Shown: positions 8,880 to 17,666 of the stretch, piece after piece
Layout: each line of letters opens with the position of its first letter
How positions within the stretch are numbered: position 1 is the stretch's first letter
Source: Caldicellulosiruptor hydrothermalis 108
GTDB lineage: Bacteria > Bacillota > Thermoanaerobacteria > Caldicellulosiruptorales > Caldicellulosiruptoraceae
NCBI RefSeq assembly: GCF_000166355.1
Contig: NC_014652.1
Location: forward strand, 2,404,501-2,468,500
Reading direction: 5' to 3'
Length of the DNA: 64,000 nt
The notes under the pieces: model-generated
What the model was told of the DNA's origin: nothing
Database searches by the model: none
The model's input: the letters and a program-made list of their open reading frames with translations, nothing else
Program-made: the position numbers and the translations under genes

Positions 8880-9410
8880 GTAGTCTTCATAGCAGTCAAG
8901 ACACAAAAATTTGCCATCCAAAATTCTTATTCTGTGCTCTGCTGCTCTCTCTCCACAGTTTTCACATTTCAAAGACCTAAAAATTCGTGCCTTTTCAGGT
9001 ACTTTGTCTTTTGGCTCTTTGTACTCAAAAATCTCATCTAAAGGCGCATCAAGAATATACTGCAGGTTTTCTTCTCTTGACCTGTTTTCATCAAAACCCT
9101 TGAAAACAATTCTAATACCCTGATTTGTATCTCGTCTGAAAAATGTAAATGCCTGTTTGCCCCTGTCTTTGAAAATGAGATTACCTTTGCCAGCAGTACA
9201 GCCCAAAATGACTTGAATAGCATCAACACCGCATGCATCATTTTCTGTAATGCAAACTATCTCTTCATCCGAAGAAAACTCAACTCCAAGCTTTTTTGCT
9301 GCTGCCTCACATGCCCTAAATCCTATTGCAAGACCTGGGCATATATGACCGTGAAACTGAATAGCCTTTTGCCAAAGAAGGTCTCTGTCTTTTGTCATTT
9401 TTTCTAACAT
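8859..9410 (-). CDS. FmdE family protein with C-terminal zinc finger
   Basis: 183 residues. The N-terminal domain matches the FmdE family: FHGHICPGLAIGFRAC and ITENDACGVDAIQVILGCTAGKGNL, with conserved Cys and His able to bind metal. The C-terminus has CENCGERAAEH...CLDCYED, a four-Cys zinc ribbon. FmdE-like proteins occur widely outside methanogens with unclear function, often in molybdenum/tungsten or metal contexts. The ATG at 9410 overlaps the trmO stop (TGATG) with GGAG eight bases upstream, so translation is coupled. Confidence 0.82.
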   Translation of the reverse strand: MLEKMTKDRDLLWQKAIQFHGHICPGLAIGFRACEAAAKKLGVEFSSDEEIVCITENDACGVDAIQVILGCTAGKGNLIFKDRGKQAFTFFRRDTNQGIRIVFKGFDENRSREENLQYILDAPLDEIFEYKEPKDKVPEKARIFRSLKCENCGERAAEHRIRILDGKFLCLDCYEDYSRGWGR

Positions 9411-9856
9411 CACCTCAACTCCTTCCCATCTTGAGGTTCTAAAATCTTTGATCTAACTTCTTTTGGAATATCAATTCTCTCATAATAAGGCTTTATGTCA
9501 ATTACAGGCGAGCCATCTATCGCATCAAGCCCTTTTACAACAAGAACATTGCCTTTGCGGTCTATAAGCTCTGCAATGTCAAAAAGAATAGGGTTTGGTC
9601 TGTTGGGAGACCTGCATGCAAAAACACCTTTTGGAACATCTGAAAAGGGTGTCTTTGTAATTAAAGTCTCCCTGTTTGATTGATGTCCCCAGTACAAAAC
9701 TATTAAGTACTTTGCCTCTTCGATATCCTTTAAACCATCAATATAATTTTCAAATATCTCTATATAGCAAACTTCTTCTGAATCCGCACCTTGCCGCGGT
9801 GCCTCTTCTTTTGTTTTATACGGGCTGTAAATTATTCCTATTTTTACAAGTTCCAT
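9410..9856 (-). CDS. trmO: tRNA N6-threonylcarbamoyladenosine methyltransferase TrmO
   Basis: 148 residues. TrmO (formerly TsaA/UPF0066) methylates N6 of t6A37 using S-adenosylmethionine. The family blocks are all here: IGIIYSPYKTKEEAPRQG at the N-terminus, YLIVLYWGH, GVFACRSPNRPNPI and LDAIDGSPVIDIKPY. It lacks the extra C-terminal domain of the E. coli enzyme, as in many Firmicutes and archaea. It is coupled to the FmdE-like gene, a pairing seen elsewhere; the reason is unknown. Confidence 0.88.
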   Translation of the reverse strand: MELVKIGIIYSPYKTKEEAPRQGADSEEVCYIEIFENYIDGLKDIEEAKYLIVLYWGHQSNRETLITKTPFSDVPKGVFACRSPNRPNPILFDIAELIDRKGNVLVVKGLDAIDGSPVIDIKPYYERIDIPKEVRSKILEPQDGKELR

Positions 9857-9893
9857 CAGTCCAAAATCTCCCCTTTTAAAAACTAACTTATGC

Positions 9894-10658
9894 TTAAATA
9901 GCAGCTACTATTGGAACAACAAAAATCTCATCACCATGTTTTTCCACTTTTACATCTACGCCATATACTTTTGAAATCATATCAGCTGTTATTATTTCTT
10001 TTCCACCTGATGCAAATATCTTTCTGTCTTTTATGAAGATGAACCAATCAGAAAACCTTATTGCCAGATTCAAGTCATGTAAGATTACAACTACTAAAAT
10101 CTCTTCTTGCCTTGAAAGCTTTTTTAAAATCTTCAAAACCTCTATTTGATTCTTCAAGTCAAGGTTGTTTATTGGCTCATCCAAAAGCAGGACTTTGGGC
10201 TCTTGAACAAACGCTCTTGCAATCACTACTTTTTGAAGCTCTCCGCCGCTTATCTCATCTAAGTATCTGAAAGCAAGGTGTTTCAAGCCAAAAATATCAA
10301 GTGCCATCTCAACCTTCTCCAAATCTTCTGAAGAAGGAATAAGTCCTGTAAAATGCGGCTTTCTCCCAAGAAGTATTGCCTCATACACTGTTATTCTGTT
10401 TGTAGTGTATCTTTGCGGAACATATGCAACATTTTTTGAAAGCTGGTGTAAAGAAAAACTATTTGCGTCCTTGCCGTCTATTAGCACAACTCCACTTTTA
10501 GGCTTTAAAAGCCTTGCTATGCATTTTAAAAGTGTAGATTTTCCTGCGCCGTTGTTTCCTAAAATTGACACAAACTCTCCTCTTCTTGCTTCAAAAGAAA
10601 TCCCACTTAAGACCTGAAAGTCCTTAAAACTAAACTCAAGGTTATCCACCTTCAGCAT
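9894..10658 (-). CDS. ABC transporter ATPase, iron/cobalamin/oxyanion (FecCD-type) uptake
   Basis: 254 residues. Walker A is GNNGAGKST near residues 34-42, the Q-loop is in VPQRY, the signature is ISGGELQKV, and Walker B is VLLLDEPINNLD. The D-loop and switch His (VVILHDLN) follow. Sequence style and neighbours place it in the FecE/BtuD/FhuC group that powers substrate import through a FecCD-type permease. It starts three bases after the permease gene and is the last gene of the operon. Confidence 0.9.
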   Translation of the reverse strand: MLKVDNLEFSFKDFQVLSGISFEARRGEFVSILGNNGAGKSTLLKCIARLLKPKSGVVLIDGKDANSFSLHQLSKNVAYVPQRYTTNRITVYEAILLGRKPHFTGLIPSSEDLEKVEMALDIFGLKHLAFRYLDEISGGELQKVVIARAFVQEPKVLLLDEPINNLDLKNQIEVLKILKKLSRQEEILVVVILHDLNLAIRFSDWFIFIKDRKIFASGGKEIITADMISKVYGVDVKVEKHGDEIFVVPIVAAI

Positions 10659-10661
10659 TTT

Positions 10662-11738
10662 TCATACCTTCTTTCCGCGGATTAAAAGATACATAAAAAG
10701 CGGTGCACCAAGGAAAGATGTCACAGCGCCAACTGGCAGAACGACTGGTGATACAATCAATCTTGCTACTGTGTCTGATAGAAGAAGTAAAAACGCTCCT
10801 ACAAGACCAGATGCCAAAGTCAAAAACCTCTGGTCATTCCCTATAAACCTTCGTGCTATGTGAGGCGCTACCAAGCATATAAAACCTATAATTCCCAAGA
10901 AGGATACAATCACAGATGTTATAAAGCTGCTTACTAAAATCCCAAAAAACCTTGCTTTTTCAACATTCACACCAAGGCTTTTTGCAACATCTTCTCCGCT
11001 TGCAATTGCATTGTAGTTCCATGAATTTGCCAAAAAATACAGCCATGCTAAAATTACAAAAACCGCCATAATCTTTACATCATCCCATGTCGCTCTTCCA
11101 ATATCGCCAAATGTCCAGAACACAAGCGCAGCAATTTTAACATCAGATGCAAAATACTGAATTATAGTTGTTGCTGCAGAAAAAAGAGAGCTCAAGGCAA
11201 CTCCAGAAAGCACAACTGCCTCTGGTGAAAACCTCTTTATTTGTGCCAAAGCAAGCACTACTGCCGTTGATAACATCGACCCTAAAAAGGCACATGCAAC
11301 AACCCTTGATGGATGCAAAATGGTAACAGAGTCAGAGGCGGCAGAGGATGCTACCCCGCCGCCCAGCACAATTATTCCAATTGCAGCACCAAACGCAGCA
11401 CCCTGCGAAATTCCAAGAGTAAAAGGAGAGGCTAAGGGGTTGTGAAAAAGGCTTTGAATTGCAGCTCCTCCAATTGCAAGGCCAATCCCTGCTAAAATTG
11501 CTGCAACAACCCTTACAAGTCTTATGTCAAAGACTATAAGAGCTGTTCTTTCATCACTTTTTCCTAAAAAAGCCTTTAAAACATCAGAAAAACTCAAATC
11601 TGATGAACCTGACGATATTGCATAGATTGAAAGTAAAATGGTTAAAATAGCTACAATACACAAAAATACAAGCTTCCCAAAAGTTAGTTTTTTATATTGT
11701 AAACTTAGCCTTTGCTGTTTTTCCATTTGCTGTGCCAT
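10662..11738 (-). CDS. FecCD-type ABC transporter permease
   Basis: 358 residues with about ten membrane helices. Family marks include IRLVRVVAAILAGIGLAIGG, NPLASPFTLGISQGAAFGA, and GFICLVAPHIARRFIGNDQR (the EAA-like coupling loop region). It belongs to the FecCD/BtuC family that forms the channel for siderophore, haem, cobalamin or molybdate/tungstate import. GAGG lies ten bases before the ATG. It lies between the binding protein and ATPase genes on the same strand. Confidence 0.92.
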   Translation of the reverse strand: MAQQMEKQQRLSLQYKKLTFGKLVFLCIVAILTILLSIYAISSGSSDLSFSDVLKAFLGKSDERTALIVFDIRLVRVVAAILAGIGLAIGGAAIQSLFHNPLASPFTLGISQGAAFGAAIGIIVLGGGVASSAASDSVTILHPSRVVACAFLGSMLSTAVVLALAQIKRFSPEAVVLSGVALSSLFSAATTIIQYFASDVKIAALVFWTFGDIGRATWDDVKIMAVFVILAWLYFLANSWNYNAIASGEDVAKSLGVNVEKARFFGILVSSFITSVIVSFLGIIGFICLVAPHIARRFIGNDQRFLTLASGLVGAFLLLLSDTVARLIVSPVVLPVGAVTSFLGAPLFMYLLIRGKKV

Positions 11739-11767
11739 CTTTGCAAAACCTCTTCAATAATTAATTT

Positions 11768-12904
11768 TTAGTCAAGCTTTATTCTCATAAACCCTCCAAA
11801 TTTCTTTGCCATCTTGGTATAAAGCGGCTTTCCTAAGAAGAATTTGTAAATCTCATCTGCTCGCTTGATTGGGTCAACATCTTTGAATCTGTCTGGATAC
11901 ACAACCTTTGCAATAAAGAATGTGTTTGCCAAAACAGTGTCAATGTTGGTCCAATAGAAGTTGTAAGGAAGCTGACCATAAACTTTTCCATATTTGAAAG
12001 CTGAAAGTGATTTATAAAACTCAGGGTTTTTCTTGTAATCCTGTTTTACAAGATCCAAATTTGCCTCGTCAATAAATATAATATCAGGGTTCCACTCTAA
12101 AATCTTTTCTTTTTCAACCATGAACCAGCCTTCTTTGTTGGCCTCATCAGCAACATTTACTGCATTTATGGCCAAAAATGGAAAGTATTTGCCCATTGTG
12201 CTCTCAAATCCATGCCCGCCTTTGAAACTGATAGCCCCAACATACACCCTTGGCTTTTTAGAAGCCGGGATATTTCTGGTTCTTTCATTGAAAAATGCCT
12301 TGCACCTTTGCATATAGTTTATGAGGTCTTCTGCACGCTGCTGCTTTCCTACAATCTTTCCAATGATTCTGAGCGATTTGTATACATTCTCATCAAAAAG
12401 AAGCTTTGTACCATAATCAAGCACAACAACAGGGATTTTTGTTTTTGCTTGAAGAGCATCTGCCTTTGCCCTGTCTAAAAAACTTGCTGCAAAAATAACA
12501 TCTGGTTTTACAGAAATAAGTTTTTCTGGATCAGGGGATGAGTCTGCCCCGCCTTGGCCAATTGTTGGAAGTCTTTTGAGCTCAGGATATGCCATGATAT
12601 ATGTTCTTGAACCTTCTTCCCATGCCTTTTCTGCATTTTCAACTCCAACTATATTTTTTGTTCCATTGACATACAAAACAAGCCTGAGTGCCCCAGGTCC
12701 TATCGCAACAATTCTTTTGTTTTTCTTGTCTTCAATCTCTACTTTTCTGCCAAGAAGGTCTGTGATGATAAGCTTCTGAGAAGACTTTTCTTGTTTTGCA
12801 TAACCTGAGAGTGCAGCAGAGGCAATCAGAAGTAAAACGCTTAAAATCAATGAAAAACTTACTACCGTTTTTCTCATCAAGTTAAAAGATTTACTTTTCA
12901 TCAT
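11768..12904 (-). CDS. ABC transporter substrate-binding protein, MolA/BtuF-like
   Basis: 379 residues from the ATG at 12904, which has AGAGGAGG upstream; the longer frame runs into the leader terminator and is not real. A signal peptide covers about residues 1-33 (basic start, hydrophobic core SLILSVLLLIASAAL, then SGYA). The class III binding-protein fold is indicated by ITDLLGRKVEIE, VAIGPGALRLVLYVNGT and WNPDIIFIDEANL. The GPGALRL block and the PYNFYWTNIDTVLANT block are reminiscent of MolA-like molybdate/tungstate binders, but iron complexes or cobalamin remain possible. Confidence 0.82.
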   Translation of the reverse strand: MMKSKSFNLMRKTVVSFSLILSVLLLIASAALSGYAKQEKSSQKLIITDLLGRKVEIEDKKNKRIVAIGPGALRLVLYVNGTKNIVGVENAEKAWEEGSRTYIMAYPELKRLPTIGQGGADSSPDPEKLISVKPDVIFAASFLDRAKADALQAKTKIPVVVLDYGTKLLFDENVYKSLRIIGKIVGKQQRAEDLINYMQRCKAFFNERTRNIPASKKPRVYVGAISFKGGHGFESTMGKYFPFLAINAVNVADEANKEGWFMVEKEKILEWNPDIIFIDEANLDLVKQDYKKNPEFYKSLSAFKYGKVYGQLPYNFYWTNIDTVLANTFFIAKVVYPDRFKDVDPIKRADEIYKFFLGKPLYTKMAKKFGGFMRIKLD

Positions 12905-12941
12905 TTTATACCTCCTCTGTATATATTTGTGATAAAATAAT

Positions 12942-12979
12942 AAAAACCCACAAAAGGTGAAACCTTCACCCTTCGTGGG
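12942..12979 (-). terminator. Terminator/attenuator in the leader of the binding-protein gene
   Basis: CCCAC (12947-12951) pairs with GTGGG (12975-12979), with an inner GGTGAA/TTCACC stem. On the minus strand five T follow at once, then more T-rich sequence. It lies between the promoter at 13090-13118 and the ATG at 12904, so it should attenuate the importer transcript unless an alternative structure forms. It could also terminate readthrough from the methyltransferase gene. Confidence 0.65.
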
Positions 12980-13056
12980 CTTTATGTTTATATGCTTTAT
13001 ATTTATATATTGAGAGTTTCTCAGATTTTTTGTATGTACCAAATAACAATCTAACT

Positions 13057-13081
13057 GTTGAGCATCTTCGTGATGCTCAAC
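13057..13081 (-). promoter_or_regulatory. Perfect hairpin at the 5' end of the importer leader RNA
   Basis: GTTGAGCATC and GATGCTCAAC (13057-13066 and 13072-13081) form a perfect 10-bp stem with a five-base loop, directly at the expected transcription start. Such 5' stems stabilise mRNA or form part of a regulatory leader. No known riboswitch consensus was recognised in the roughly 100 bases between it and the terminator hairpin. It also lies just past the methyltransferase stop and could serve as that gene's terminator, although it has no T tract. Confidence 0.45.
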
Positions 13082-13089
13082 AAGTGTAT

Positions 13090-13118
13090 ATTATAATTTA
13101 TAGATTTTTCTTTTTCAA
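13090..13118 (-). promoter_or_regulatory. Predicted promoter of the ABC importer operon
   Basis: On the minus strand TTGAAA (13113-13118) and a perfect TATAAT (13090-13095) are exactly 17 bases apart. It lies inside the last codons of the upstream methyltransferase gene and gives a leader of about 180 bases before the binding-protein ATG. Confidence 0.72.
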
Positions 13119-13694
13119 GACAATTGCAAAAATTTCATCATTATCGATAATTTTTAAATTTAAAAAATATCCCTTAGCAATCATTTTGATAAAGCATGCA
13201 CTGGGCAGAAAATGATTATTCACGGGAGCAGGCAAACTTTTGTGAAGTTGATTAATAGCCTTTCTTGACTGTGAATGAGCAATTAAAAGAATTCCACCAT
13301 TTTTAAGCATTTTATGCAGCTGTTTTAAAACCTCTTTTTTGTCTTCAAAATGTGGAAATACCGAATAACAGATTATGTAATCAAAATAGTTTTTGAAAGT
13401 CAGTAAATTGACATCTTCAACTATTAACTCAACATTTGGAAAATCCTTAAACTTACTCTTAGCTATCTCTATCATCTTTTCTGAAAAATCGACACCAAAA
13501 ACTTTACCCTCACTTCCAACCCTTTTTAACAAATGCTCTGTCAAAACACCTGTACCACAACCCACATCTAAAATACATGAACCTTTTTTAATTCTTAGAA
13601 TACCTAACAAAAATTCTATCTTGTCAATATCATGCTTTACAAGCGCATCCCATTTATCTGCTAAACTGTTAAAATATTCTTTTGTATTCAACAT
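13098..13694 (-). CDS. Class I SAM-dependent methyltransferase (copy 1)
   Basis: 198 residues. Motif I is ILDVGCGTGVL near residue 40, the acidic loop is GVDFSEKMIEIAKSK, motif II is in NVELIVEDVN, and YSVFPHFEDKKEVL follows. The Rossmann-fold methyltransferase is UbiE-like, with unknown substrate. It is clearly paralogous to the gene at 20445-21035; both share the blocks IICYSVFPHFEDK and IAHSQSRKAIN. GGAGG stands six bases before the ATG. Its 3' end carries the promoter of the ABC importer. Confidence 0.82.
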   Translation of the reverse strand: MLNTKEYFNSLADKWDALVKHDIDKIEFLLGILRIKKGSCILDVGCGTGVLTEHLLKRVGSEGKVFGVDFSEKMIEIAKSKFKDFPNVELIVEDVNLLTFKNYFDYIICYSVFPHFEDKKEVLKQLHKMLKNGGILLIAHSQSRKAINQLHKSLPAPVNNHFLPSACFIKMIAKGYFLNLKIIDNDEIFAIVLKKKNL

Positions 13695-14201
13695 AGAAGG
13701 CCTCCAACTGTAGACTTTTAATCTTACTTAATTATACTATTTTTAAATTTCTGATTTCATCCTATAATCTCAATCCAAGCACAAATCGTGCGAAACTTAT
13801 CAATATTTATTTATAAGTTTTTCCCTAATTATTTTCGCACATTTTTTAGCTGTCGTAAATATCTTTACACTGTGTGAAAAATTAGATTTATTTTTAACCT
13901 GACTTTTGCAAAAAGTTGAAATTAACTTAGTCTACAATCCCATGAAAAAACGGATTGTAGGCTATTTAAGTTTTATCAAAAAAGTTACAGTGAAATTGTT
14001 TTTCTAGGTTCTTTAAACAACTCCATTTGTTTAAACTCTTCATGTTAAGAAAATAAAATTTATTTAATCTGCCTATTGCGTTTTTTTTTTTGATATAAGT
14101 ATTTATAGCTATTTTATCCATTGAAAGGAGTTGATGACTATCATTATACTAAACACTTCTTAAATACTTTAATCCTATTTATTCTACCGGGAGGTTCTAA
14201 G
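13695..14201. other. Intergenic region with several hairpins
   Basis: No gene seen. A perfect 9-bp stem, CTACAATCC (13932-13940) with GGATTGTAG (13952-13960), is present without a T tract. Near 13787-13850 GTGCGAAA and TTTTCGCAC could pair around an inner AAACTTAT/ATAAGTTT stem. A run of ten or more T lies near 14080-14092. The start of a frame at 14121 has no usable ribosome site. Confidence 0.4.
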
Positions 14202-15945
14202 TTGTTGCACAAACATAAAAAGCTTTTTTTACTGTCAGGTGCTATCTTTGCAATATTATCATCAATACTTGCTGCTAATCTCTACATGAGTAATAATCCT
14301 TCTACCCAAAAACCTCAACAAGCCTTTAAAAAGCAAATTGTTCCATGGAGCTACAAAAAACTTGGTATCACAAAAATATGGAAACTTACCAGAGGAAAAA
14401 AGGTTAAAATTGCTATTCTGGATTCTGGTATTGACCTAAACCATCCTGATTTAAAAGGTGCAAATAATTATCAAAGCTATTAACTTTATTCAGCCAAACA
14501 AACCCGCTTTAGATGAAACAGGACATGAAATTTTATCACTGGTATTGTTGCAGCTCAAAATAATAACTTTGGTATTGTCGGCATTGCACCTGAAGCTGAA
14601 ATCTTCATCTTAAAAATCTTAAATAAAAAACTTGAAGGAAAAGTTGACCTCGTTGTACGTGCTCTTGAATTTTGTATAAAAAACAAGATTAACATTGTAA
14701 ACATGAGTTTTTCTACTTCATCTGATAATCCAAAACTCAGAAAAGCTGTTATAAAAGTAGCAAAACATGGAATAATCATTGTTGCCTCGGCAAGAAATTC
14801 ATTTGGTTCAAAAGCAGGCTTTCCTGCATCATACCCCGAAGTTATATCTGTTGCTTCTGTCAACTGCAAAAACCAAATATCGCAGTTTTCTTCTCAAGGC
14901 AAAATTGATTTTTGCTCTTATGGTGAAAATATTTTGTCCACAGCCATAAACAATAGTTACAAACTCTCAAGTGGAAACTCTGTTGCTGCTGCACACCTGA
15001 CAGCAATTATCGCTCTTATCTTAAGCAAACCAGAAAAGTGGAACCTAAATCCTAAATATGGTATTAATAAAGACAAAATTTATAATGTGCTGACAAAACT
15101 TTCTGAAGACCTCGGTGAAAAAGGTAAAGATAATATATTTGGCTTTGGTCTTGTGAGATTCAAATTTTCCTATCAATTCTGTCAGCTTTGCAAAGCCAAG
15201 ATATGATGTTTGGAAAGATAAAATAGAGGTCTATGATGTTGACAAAAAAATTAAAAGAGCAGAAGCTGAGTATGAAGGATATAAATATATTGCTACACTT
15301 GATAAAGATACAAATGAGATAAAATTAAAAGTCAAGCCAACTAAAACTAAAAAGTTTGATAAAAGTTTGGACAATTTAAGTCTAAATGAAGAAAGAAACT
15401 TTTCTGTAAAAGTAGAATACTTTGATGGTGAGAATTTGAAAGCAAAACTGATTGATGAAAAAACAAAGGAAGAGTATAATATTGGTGATTCTGATACTGT
15501 TACGGCACAGTTTGCCATTGCTATCCCAATAGCCTTGGGTCTCGCAGAAGCTTTAATAGCTTCTCTTTTGCTAATTGGTAAAGTAATTGAATTATTTGGA
15601 GAGAAATACGTAGAGGCAAGTGAAGTAATTGAAAACGTCAAAAATAACAAATATGAATATTATAAAGCAGCAATAAAAAATGGTATTCTTTATATCGGTC
15701 CAACAATAGACTATCCAACGGCATTTACAAGAGTATATAATTTTGATCTTGATGTCTTTTGCAAAAATAAAAGTTTAGCTTATACACTTGCACAAAATGT
15801 GGCAAATTCATTTCCTTTTAGTGGTTTTGTAAGAGGACCTGATAAAGATGGTTATAGCTCTATTTATTTTTATCATTATCATGTTTATAAATATATAACA
15901 TCAAGCTTTGTATATAAATTACCATGTCATATTTTCTTCCCGTAA
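14202..15945 (+). pseudogene. Subtilase (S8) fused to a toxin-like C-terminal domain, frameshifted
   Basis: Starts at TTG 14202 behind GGGAGG, with a hydrophobic signal/anchor. The catalytic Asp is in AILDSGIDLNHPDL. The frame then shifts near 14458 and again near 14530, where DETGH should continue as GT but a base is lost. The subtilase resumes (GIVAAQNN, GIAPEAEIFILKIL, catalytic Ser in SSGNSVAAAH) and ends at GFGLVRF. A third shift near 15157 leads into a frame open to 15945. That frame has a hydrophobic segment and ends GYSSIYFYHYHVYK...HIFF, resembling SAR2788-family putative toxins. At least three lesions; not functional as one protein. Confidence 0.7.
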
Positions 15946-15955
15946 GATAACTTAG

Positions 15956-15989
15956 TAGGGTTGTTGTAATTAAAACTACAACAACCCTA
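15956..15989 (+). terminator. Hairpin terminator after the subtilase pseudogene
   Basis: TAGGGTTGTTGTA (15956-15968) and TACAACAACCCTA (15977-15989) form a perfect 13-bp stem with an eight-base loop. The T tract after it is weak (TGTCTTATG). Confidence 0.55.
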
Positions 15990-16035
15990 TGTCTTATGTT
16001 GAAAACAAAATAAGGAATGGAGTGAGCATAGCAAT

Positions 16036-17433
16036 ATGTCTAAAATTATGATATACAATTTAAATGAATTATTTAATATTTTTGGAAATCCTACTAATTT
16101 TGATGTTTCTTCATTATTAGCAAAAAACATTAATAATGTAAGTGTCATTTATCAGAGTAATAGTTACGTGTTATTTACCATTAGCGATTGTTATGATACC
16201 TATAATATACAATCAATTATAATTGTGGCATTAGAAAATAACAATATTAAAGCGACTTTTACTCATATCATAAAAAACGAAATTTCAGAAATAATTTATT
16301 TTGATGAAGAAAAATTAAGCTTGCTTGGTTATTCAGTAAAAGCCATCTCATCAAATTTAGTCGAATTGAAAATATTTCAAATTGATTTAATTAAGAATGA
16401 AGAAAAAATAGTTTACAGATATACTTTAGATTATTGTGAAGAGAATGCAAATTTAATAAACCACATACCCATCCATGTATGTGCTATAAATAATAGATAT
16501 ATTATGGTAATAACTCCAAATATTGATCATTTTAAAAATAAAATTGCTTTAGTTTTTGACATCATAGGAAAACAACAGATTTTTATCGATCCTTACATTA
16601 TAGATGAGCACTACATTTATGAATTATTAGACATGTCCGTTGTAAGCATTAATGGCAAAAAAAATATATTAATCAAAACTGGACAAATATGTTCATTTGA
16701 TAAAAGAGTATTTTTCTATGCAAAAAAGCAATATTTTGTAAACTCAACAGAAACTATTATAATTATACCCTGTGAAGAATTAATTCAGAATTTAGTCAAT
16801 GGAAAATTTAAGTTTACTAAATACATAGTAGATAAAGCTGAGTATTGTGAAACATTAGATTTCCCAATTAAAGCACGTATTTATAATCCATATTATGCAA
16901 ACAGCAAATCCTATTCAATCATATACTATAAAGAAAATTTCATAATTAAAAAAACTGATATTATTTCATACAATCTGGAGACTAAAAAGAGCTCTTATAT
17001 TGGTTCTTTACCATTCCCGTTAGAAAAAATACCTCCAATATACAAAGAAAAAGATAAACACTTTATTATGTACATTCCTTTTTACCCTCATGCAATTGGA
17101 GGAATACCGAGTAAATACTTTATAAAACATTATATTGAATCTAACCAACTTTCTTTTATTGAATTACCAATTTCAATTTCATCAAATGAGATTTTAAATG
17201 AAGTGGAGTTTTTTAACAATGATACAATTATTGAAACAAAAAACTTTGAGTCAGGACAAAATCTTATATATTCAGTAAATAATGATATGCTTATTGCAAA
17301 AATAGGCTATGGAGAAAATTACTTATTTGTTTTAAACCCTAAAACAAATGATCTTAATGCGATTATGGTTTATCCTCGATTTTTAAAAAAAGTTAAGAAG
17401 TTGTTGAATAAAAGATATAACCATTGTAAGTAA
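16036..17433 (+). CDS. Hypothetical protein, possibly a beta-propeller
   Basis: 465 residues, not recognised. It is very rich in Ile, Asn, Lys and Tyr and more AT-rich than most neighbours. There is no signal peptide or long membrane helix. Alternating hydrophobic strands and turns throughout (for example SIIYYKENFIIKKTDIISYN) suggest an all-beta fold such as a propeller, which is inference only. It lies downstream of a broken protease-toxin gene, so an immunity or partner role is conceivable but unproven. The reading frame is intact and followed by a strong terminator. A weak GGAGTGAG lies upstream of the ATG. Confidence 0.65.
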   Translation: MSKIMIYNLNELFNIFGNPTNFDVSSLLAKNINNVSVIYQSNSYVLFTISDCYDTYNIQSIIIVALENNNIKATFTHIIKNEISEIIYFDEEKLSLLGYSVKAISSNLVELKIFQIDLIKNEEKIVYRYTLDYCEENANLINHIPIHVCAINNRYIMVITPNIDHFKNKIALVFDIIGKQQIFIDPYIIDEHYIYELLDMSVVSINGKKNILIKTGQICSFDKRVFFYAKKQYFVNSTETIIIIPCEELIQNLVNGKFKFTKYIVDKAEYCETLDFPIKARIYNPYYANSKSYSIIYYKENFIIKKTDIISYNLETKKSSYIGSLPFPLEKIPPIYKEKDKHFIMYIPFYPHAIGGIPSKYFIKHYIESNQLSFIELPISISSNEILNEVEFFNNDTIIETKNFESGQNLIYSVNNDMLIAKIGYGENYLFVLNPKTNDLNAIMVYPRFLKKVKKLLNKRYNHCK

Positions 17434-17462
17434 AAATATCCATAGGAGAAATAAAAAAATAT

Positions 17463-17525
17463 CCCCCTTGTGAGTTGGAGTAGTTTTTACAAATTAAAAT
17501 TATATCACAAAGGGGGAATTTTTTC
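17463..17525 (+). terminator. Intrinsic terminator
   Basis: CCCCCTTGTGA (17463-17473) pairs with TCACAAAGGGGG (17505-17516) with one bulge, and is followed by AATTTTTTC. It terminates the hypothetical gene ending at 17433. Confidence 0.75.
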
Positions 17526-17611
17526 TTCCGTTACTATATTTATCTCATATGGTTATATTTTTTACTCAATAACCTAAGAAGATTATTATAAACTGGTTAA
17601 AATTGTTTATA

Positions 17612-17651
17612 AAAAAATAGGCTTAGCAGGGCAAAAATACCCTGCTAAGCC
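17612..17651 (-). terminator. Intrinsic terminator
   Basis: GGCTTAGCAGGG (17620-17631) and CCCTGCTAAGCC (17640-17651) form a perfect 12-bp stem. On the minus strand it is followed by TATTTTTTT. It terminates the secreted-protein gene ending at 17667. Confidence 0.85.
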
Positions 17652-17666
17652 CAAATGTCTACTTAC

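Noticed and set aside
12905-13042. A 46-codon N-terminal extension of the binding protein
   Set aside because: It reads through the leader terminator hairpin and lacks a ribosome site; the signal peptide starts at 12904.
13783-13860. Nested complementary stretches (GTGCGAAA/TTTTCGCAC and AAACTTAT/ATAAGTTT) as a possible regulatory RNA
   Set aside because: The arms are short and AT-rich and there is no conserved motif or clear target gene, so it could be chance pairing.
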